Positions 60,276 through 64,000 of a DNA stretch of 64,000 nt are shown one piece after another. The stretch spans positions 62,001 to 126,000 of the forward strand of contig CAJTIT010000002.1 in NCBI GenBank assembly GCA_910576345.1, written 5' to 3'. Positions within the stretch are counted from its first letter, which is position 1, and each line of letters starts with the position of its first letter. The position numbers and the translations under genes were made by a program. The stretch comes from Erysipelotrichales bacterium. Its GTDB lineage: Bacteria > Bacillota_I > Bacilli_A > Erysipelotrichales > Erysipelotrichaceae. The notes under the pieces were generated by a model, which was given only the letters and a program-made list of their open reading frames with translations, was not told the origin of the DNA and ran no database searches.

Positions 60276-60875
60276 ATGCCTAAAATTATATGGAAAGGTA
60301 TAATAAAAAGTGAGAATGATTTTCCTACTGCTGATATACCTGAAAATGCTAAAAAATTAGATAGCGAAGAGGATATGAAGAAAATGCAAATAAAAGCATT
60401 ACCATTTATGATACCATCTGTTCTAATTTGTTTTATATGTATGCTTACAAAGACATTTATAGCAAATGAAAAACTAATAAGTGTAGGATTTCTATTTCTA
60501 GGAGTTATTATAGGATTTTTATTGATACTTGTTCATGAATTGCTACACGCTATTGCTTTTCCAAAAAATGCGACGGTATGCATAGGTATAATGCCTAAAA
60601 GTTTCACAGCAGTAGCATTGTCATCAAGCTCTGTAAAAAGAAATCGTTTCATATTCTTAAGTATATTACCAATTATTTTAGGATTGATTCCATTAGTTAT
60701 ATTTTGTTTTAGTAGCAATGAGCTAAAGGAGTTAAATGGAATATTATTTGGAATGTCTATAATGGGAATGATAAGTGTTTATCCTGATATTTATAATATA
60801 TTTAATATTTTAAAAGTAGTTCCCAAAAATTCAATAATTCAAAATAACAAAAATGAAACCTATTATTTTGAATAA
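60276..60875 (+). CDS. DUF3267 putative zincin membrane peptidase
   Basis: A 199-residue protein with four hydrophobic segments (about 42-62, 70-92, 120-142, 160-175) and the metalloprotease motif H87-E-L-L-H91 in LVHELLHAIAFPK, the DUF3267 hallmark. Members are predicted site-2-like membrane zincins with unknown substrates. Start 60276 follows GGAGATGAA; an ATG at 60258 lacks a site. Its AT content and codon use (many ATA, TTA) are more extreme than those of neighbouring housekeeping genes, and it lies in a scar zone, so it is probably acquired. Confidence 0.82.
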   Translation: MPKIIWKGIIKSENDFPTADIPENAKKLDSEEDMKKMQIKALPFMIPSVLICFICMLTKTFIANEKLISVGFLFLGVIIGFLLILVHELLHAIAFPKNATVCIGIMPKSFTAVALSSSSVKRNRFIFLSILPIILGLIPLVIFCFSSNELKELNGILFGMSIMGMISVYPDIYNIFNILKVVPKNSIIQNNKNETYYFE

Positions 60876-60933
60876 AAAATTACAATTTCTCTCAAAGATT
60901 AGATTATTAGGTACAAAACTATATAAATGATGT

Positions 60934-61036
60934 TATAATTGATTTAGTAATTAGCCTGTATGCGAATTTCCAAATGTGGTTACTCACGCACCAATAAAAT
61001 GATCAAGGAACTGTAAACTATAAGGTTTTCGGTTCT
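60934..61036 (+). ncRNA. Candidate small RNA with strong terminator
   Basis: A TATAAT box (60934-60939) is followed by ~90 bases without an ORF and then a 12-bp stem with one mismatch (GAACTGTAAACT / GGTTTTCGGTTC, 61008-61019 and 61024-61035) and six T residues. The transcript would be about 90 nt. It could be a stand-alone sRNA or antisense, or simply the late end of the DUF3267 transcript. No good -35 box is present. Confidence 0.35.
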
Positions 61037-61224
61037 TTTTTAATAGAATTATAGGTTGCTTGTTTATTGTAAAAAAATGATTTATTTATAAATAAAACAT
61101 CTTTTTTTTTAAAATTTTATAAATAAATTTTAATATTAAAAATATTTTTTTCACCTTGTTTCATTAGCACTTTCATGATGACATTTTTCTTTAAAAAAAT
61201 ATGATTTTCTCATAGAAAAAGATG
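61037..61224 (+). other. Very AT-rich spacer
   Basis: About 190 bases with long A and T tracts (ATTTATTTATAAATAAAA, poly-T near 61100 and 61145) and no supported gene. It may be bent or scaffold-like DNA upstream of the large secreted gene. Confidence 0.4.
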
Positions 61225-61253
61225 TTGCAAAGGTAAAATCAGCATGGTAAAAT
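61225..61253 (+). promoter_or_regulatory. Sigma-A promoter of the NPCBM gene
   Basis: TTGCAA (61225-61230) and TAAAAT (61248-61253) have an exact 17-base spacer, giving a leader of about 120 bases. Confidence 0.7.
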
Positions 61254-61262
61254 AAGGTGAAA

Positions 61263-61322
61263 GAAAGCATACATATCGTTTTTATGTGCTTTCTAAAATC
61301 GTCATATCACAGGGGATGTGAC
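61263..61322 (+). promoter_or_regulatory. Two tandem hairpins in the leader of the NPCBM gene
   Basis: AGAAAGCATACAT pairs with ATGTGCTTTCT (61262-61294), and GTCATATC pairs with GATGTGAC (61301-61322). Neither is followed by a T-run, so they are not terminators. They could stabilise the mRNA or bind a regulator. Confidence 0.4.
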
Positions 61323-61382
61323 TTCAATACAAAGCTTGTTTTACTAAAACTTTATGTATTTGATGAAAGAGGAGAGTCGAGT

Positions 61383-64000
61383 ATGAAAAGGATTTTAAAG
61401 TCGAAATTATTTCATTTGCTTTGTTGTTGCATCGTATTGTTGACCTTAATGAATATCGATGTAAAAATTGATGAAGGTCATGCGCAAGAAAGCTTGATGA
61501 TGAATCAGAGCAATGACGCAAGTCAAGAAGTTTTGTATTTGTCAGATATTCCTTATCATTATGCGAAGGTAGGATATGGGACAATTGGATTAAATAAAAC
61601 ACAGTCGAATACTTCGTTGGCCTTAATCTTAGATGGTTATTCTACTGTATTTAAAAAAGGTATTTGGGCGCACGCTACTTCCACAGTGGATTATGATATT
61701 AGTGAATATAATAATGATTATGATTATTTTACTACTTATTATGGTTTAAATAAAACTGCCGGAAGTAATGGAAACGGGGTTAAATTTTATGTTTATACCT
61801 CAGTAGATGGTAAAACATGGGATTTAAAAACGGAAGAAAATCCAGTTGCGTTGAAAGGCAATAACAATGCTGCTAGAGTAAAGATTGATATTAAAGGAGT
61901 AAATTATATCAGACTTTATGCACACGACAATGGCAGCAATGCATCTGATCATGCAGTATGGGCTGATGCAAAGCTTGCAAAAAACAGCTATAACGAAAAT
62001 GTAACAAAAACTGTTGAAGAGTTTGATGCAGAAATCAAAGCAAAATATAATGGCGGAGCTGTCGATTCCGATTTACGATTGACGCTACTTCAAAGAAATT
62101 TGATCAAACGTATCGGACAATATAATCTGCGCAACTATGTTGAAGGTAATGAACAACATCGTGAAACGCTAGAATGGTTTTTAAATAATGAGGAAGCGTT
62201 GCGTTTATGGACAGTCGGTGGAACTCCATTAGGTTCTTATTTAAGATCATTGGAGGTATTAAGTGACCTTTATCATACGTATAAAGCAGATTTGAGTGAT
62301 GAAACTCCGGCACATGGTGGTACTGCAGGATTGAAAAGCAAGGATGTTTATTTAAAAATGATGTTGTCCTTGTCTTTGACCCATTCATCGAATATTGGTT
62401 TATGGATTGGTGGCGCGCAGTATTCTAATGCAGTGAATCGTTATAAAATTTATAAGGATATGTATTTGAGTAATATGTTAGCCAATCCTGCTATATTTGA
62501 ATCTTTAACAGTAGAGGAAATGCGTTGGGTTATGCATGTTAATATTGATGACGAGGAGATTAAATGGCTGCGTGATTATTCAGCAAAAAGATATTCAACC
62601 GAAGCTGATCGTTTTAATCCGTATAAGTATATTAAATACACAATGGGTTATGGCTATTATAGACCAAAGTATTACTCTCAGGCAAACTATGCGACATGGG
62701 ATGCAAAATACAACTTATCAAAATATGGTGTTCCATATGTATCAGGAAAACCAAAACTATGGATTGTATTTGAGGAAGGTGCCGTTTGTGGAGGTCTGTC
62801 TAAAACAGCAGCCAATCTTTGGGGTGTATGGGGCTGGCCGACAAGTACGGTAGGACAGCCAGGACACTGTGCTTATATCTATATGTATCATGCCGGTGGT
62901 GGAAAAATGGCATGGCAACTGGCAAATAGCGTTGTTACTACCGGTTGGGCCAATACTTCACCATTAGGTTATATGCCAAATGGATGGGGTGGCGGTGGCT
63001 ATTATGCTACAAACGGCGGTTCCATCAAATCAGCTTCTTATTTCTTCTTGGCTCAGGAAGCACAAAACGAATATGAAAAATATGAACAGGCAGAATTGAT
63101 TCTGATGCTGGCTGATGTTTATAAAGGTGATAAAGCAAAACTGAATCAAATTTATCAAGATGCATTAGATGAAGAAATTATAAATCTTGATGCTTGGTTA
63201 GGAATTATCAATGCGGCAATTGCAAAAGACTCTACAATGACACAGGTTGAATTGATGGAATTAGCTGAACAAGTAGCAGATGTATTTACTTACCACCCAC
63301 TTCCGATGTACGACTTGACACGTAGAATTGGAACAAAAATTACCGCTCCTGAATATAAAGCAAATTTATTAATGCTTCAAAATGAAACCTTGAATAAGGC
63401 AAAAGGAGCAACTTTCTCAAATACTGTACAATATAAAGAAGTACCGGTTGTCGCTTCCGCTATTTTAGGAGAGGTTGACTCTAGAGTTGCGACTTTCTCT
63501 TTTGATGGTGCCAATGCAGGTAAGATAGTATTATCAAAACAGTTGCAGAGTACGCAAGTAACTTGGAGCTATAGCTTAGACGGGGGTAATTCATGGAAGG
63601 ATTGTTATGAATCTTCCGTTCAGCTTACGCAGGAAGAAATTGATAGTATTGATATAAACAAGGACATCAAGGTTCATATTGTAGGTCTTCCTAGAGAGGA
63701 TAAGAATATTTATACGATTAATATTACCAAAGGTACATTCCCATCCGGCAGCGTTAGTACCAATGATGACGAAGACAAGATTTTTGGTGTCACTGACCAT
63801 ATGGAATGGACATTCGATGTAAGCCAAGGGTGGAATTCATTCGCAGATTCTAATCCTATATTGAGTGGCAATAAAAGGCTTCATGTGAGAATGATTGCTT
63901 CTGGTACCAGCACAGCCAGTGATTCTGTCTATTACACATTCACAGATAATCGCGCGGATGATAAAAAGGCTTATATTAAAACGCAATTCTTAAATGTTTC
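61383..64000 (+). CDS. Large secreted NPCBM protein with transglutaminase-like domain (partial)
   Basis: The frame is open to the window end (872 residues seen). It has a signal peptide (about 1-36, MKRILKSKLFHLLCCCIVLL then a GHAQES cleavage region) and an NPCBM carbohydrate-binding module (about 51-200; YLSDIPYHYAKVGYG, IWAHATSTVDYDI, VNYIRLYAHDNGSNASDHA). A helical/catalytic region follows with C469 in AVCGGLSKTAANLW and H495 in GQPGHCAYIYMYH, a transglutaminase/cysteine-protease-like pair, and then Ig-like repeats from about 680. It probably binds mucin or wall glycans and crosslinks or cleaves proteins (inference). AGAGGAGAG precedes the ATG. Confidence 0.87.
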   Translation, partial: MKRILKSKLFHLLCCCIVLLTLMNIDVKIDEGHAQESLMMNQSNDASQEVLYLSDIPYHYAKVGYGTIGLNKTQSNTSLALILDGYSTVFKKGIWAHATSTVDYDISEYNNDYDYFTTYYGLNKTAGSNGNGVKFYVYTSVDGKTWDLKTEENPVALKGNNNAARVKIDIKGVNYIRLYAHDNGSNASDHAVWADAKLAKNSYNENVTKTVEEFDAEIKAKYNGGAVDSDLRLTLLQRNLIKRIGQYNLRNYVEGNEQHRETLEWFLNNEEALRLWTVGGTPLGSYLRSLEVLSDLYHTYKADLSDETPAHGGTAGLKSKDVYLKMMLSLSLTHSSNIGLWIGGAQYSNAVNRYKIYKDMYLSNMLANPAIFESLTVEEMRWVMHVNIDDEEIKWLRDYSAKRYSTEADRFNPYKYIKYTMGYGYYRPKYYSQANYATWDAKYNLSKYGVPYVSGKPKLWIVFEEGAVCGGLSKTAANLWGVWGWPTSTVGQPGHCAYIYMYHAGGGKMAWQLANSVVTTGWANTSPLGYMPNGWGGGGYYATNGGSIKSASYFFLAQEAQNEYEKYEQAELILMLADVYKGDKAKLNQIYQDALDEEIINLDAWLGIINAAIAKDSTMTQVELMELAEQVADVFTYHPLPMYDLTRRIGTKITAPEYKANLLMLQNETLNKAKGATFSNTVQYKEVPVVASAILGEVDSRVATFSFDGANAGKIVLSKQLQSTQVTWSYSLDGGNSWKDCYESSVQLTQEEIDSIDINKDIKVHIVGLPREDKNIYTINITKGTFPSGSVSTNDDEDKIFGVTDHMEWTFDVSQGWNSFADSNPILSGNKRLHVRMIASGTSTASDSVYYTFTDNRADDKKAYIKTQFLNV

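Noticed and set aside
62536-62853. A 105-codon plus frame inside the NPCBM gene
   Set aside because: It is the +1 shadow of the long open frame from 61383, which has signal peptide and domain matches.
1-64000. CRISPR array, tRNA or rRNA genes
   Set aside because: No regularly spaced direct repeats of 23-37 bases, no tRNA-like GGTTCGAATC arms outside tmRNA, and no rRNA signatures were found by reading.

Overview
The window looks like chromosome from a low-GC Gram-positive bacterium of the Bacillota, most likely an Erysipelotrichia-type gut commensal. The pointers are a Bacillus-like mraZ-rsmH-ftsL-pbpB start of the division cluster, a threonyl T-box leader, an RqcH/NFACT protein, LemA with a DUF2207 partner, a secG-rnr-smpB-ssrA block, lipoproteins with Gram-positive lipoboxes, AGGAGG-type ribosome binding sites, and an Rnf complex with no respiratory cytochromes nearby. 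The class assignment is an inference from gene content, not from a marker search.

Layout. 1-3.7 kb: truncated mraZ, rsmH, ftsL and a PASTA-type class B penicillin-binding protein. 3.7-8.7 kb: a YlbJ-like membrane protein, a cation diffusion facilitator, an S1-domain protein overlapping pgi, and an aldose 1-epimerase relative. 8.9-16 kb: an ECF-type sigma factor carrying its own membrane segment and external tail, followed by two small ORFs and an 1852-residue surface protein with Asp-rich calcium-type repeats. 16-20.7 kb: a GNAT, a LolA/YdcC-like protein coupled to a MazF-type toxin without a visible antitoxin, asnA, a decayed stretch and an unrecognised protein. 20.8-30.6 kb: rqcH, gmk, an insertion-element remnant, a ROK kinase, an M29 aminopeptidase, lemA-DUF2207, mreB, a HAD phosphatase and trxA. 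30.6-36.6 kb: T-box leader, a TGS-less thrS coupled to an ABC binding lipoprotein, a permease, a TIM-barrel protein and ApbE.

36.8-41.9 kb is the most distinctive part: an rnfC-D-G-E-A-(small ORF)-B operon divergent from apbE. RnfD carries an extra FMN-binding domain, RnfB is reduced to a membrane anchor plus one [4Fe-4S] module, and an overlooked 58-residue Cys/His-rich membrane protein sits between rnfA and rnfB. Its shape recalls NqrM, which delivers iron to the NqrD/NqrE homologues of RnfE/RnfA. ApbE would attach FMN covalently to the Rnf subunits.

42-54 kb: a membrane glycolipid-type operon (two glycosyltransferases, one of them fused to RecX, around a flippase-like protein, then yhaM), a charged membrane protein with a palindrome at its promoter, a SUKH-like protein, rimO, a mismatch-type DNA glycosylase, a class A beta-lactamase-fold protein, and a two-gene Ku/DNA ligase end-joining module. 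55-59.7 kb: secG, rnr, a CapA-like lipoprotein, smpB and tmRNA. 59.7-61.3 kb is an AT-rich scar zone with broken genes, an 18-bp repeat shared with the element remnant at 23.4 kb, a DUF3267 protein and a candidate small RNA. 61.4 kb to the end holds the N-terminal 872 residues of a large secreted NPCBM protein with a transglutaminase-like Cys/His pair. No CRISPR array, rRNA or tRNA gene was seen.
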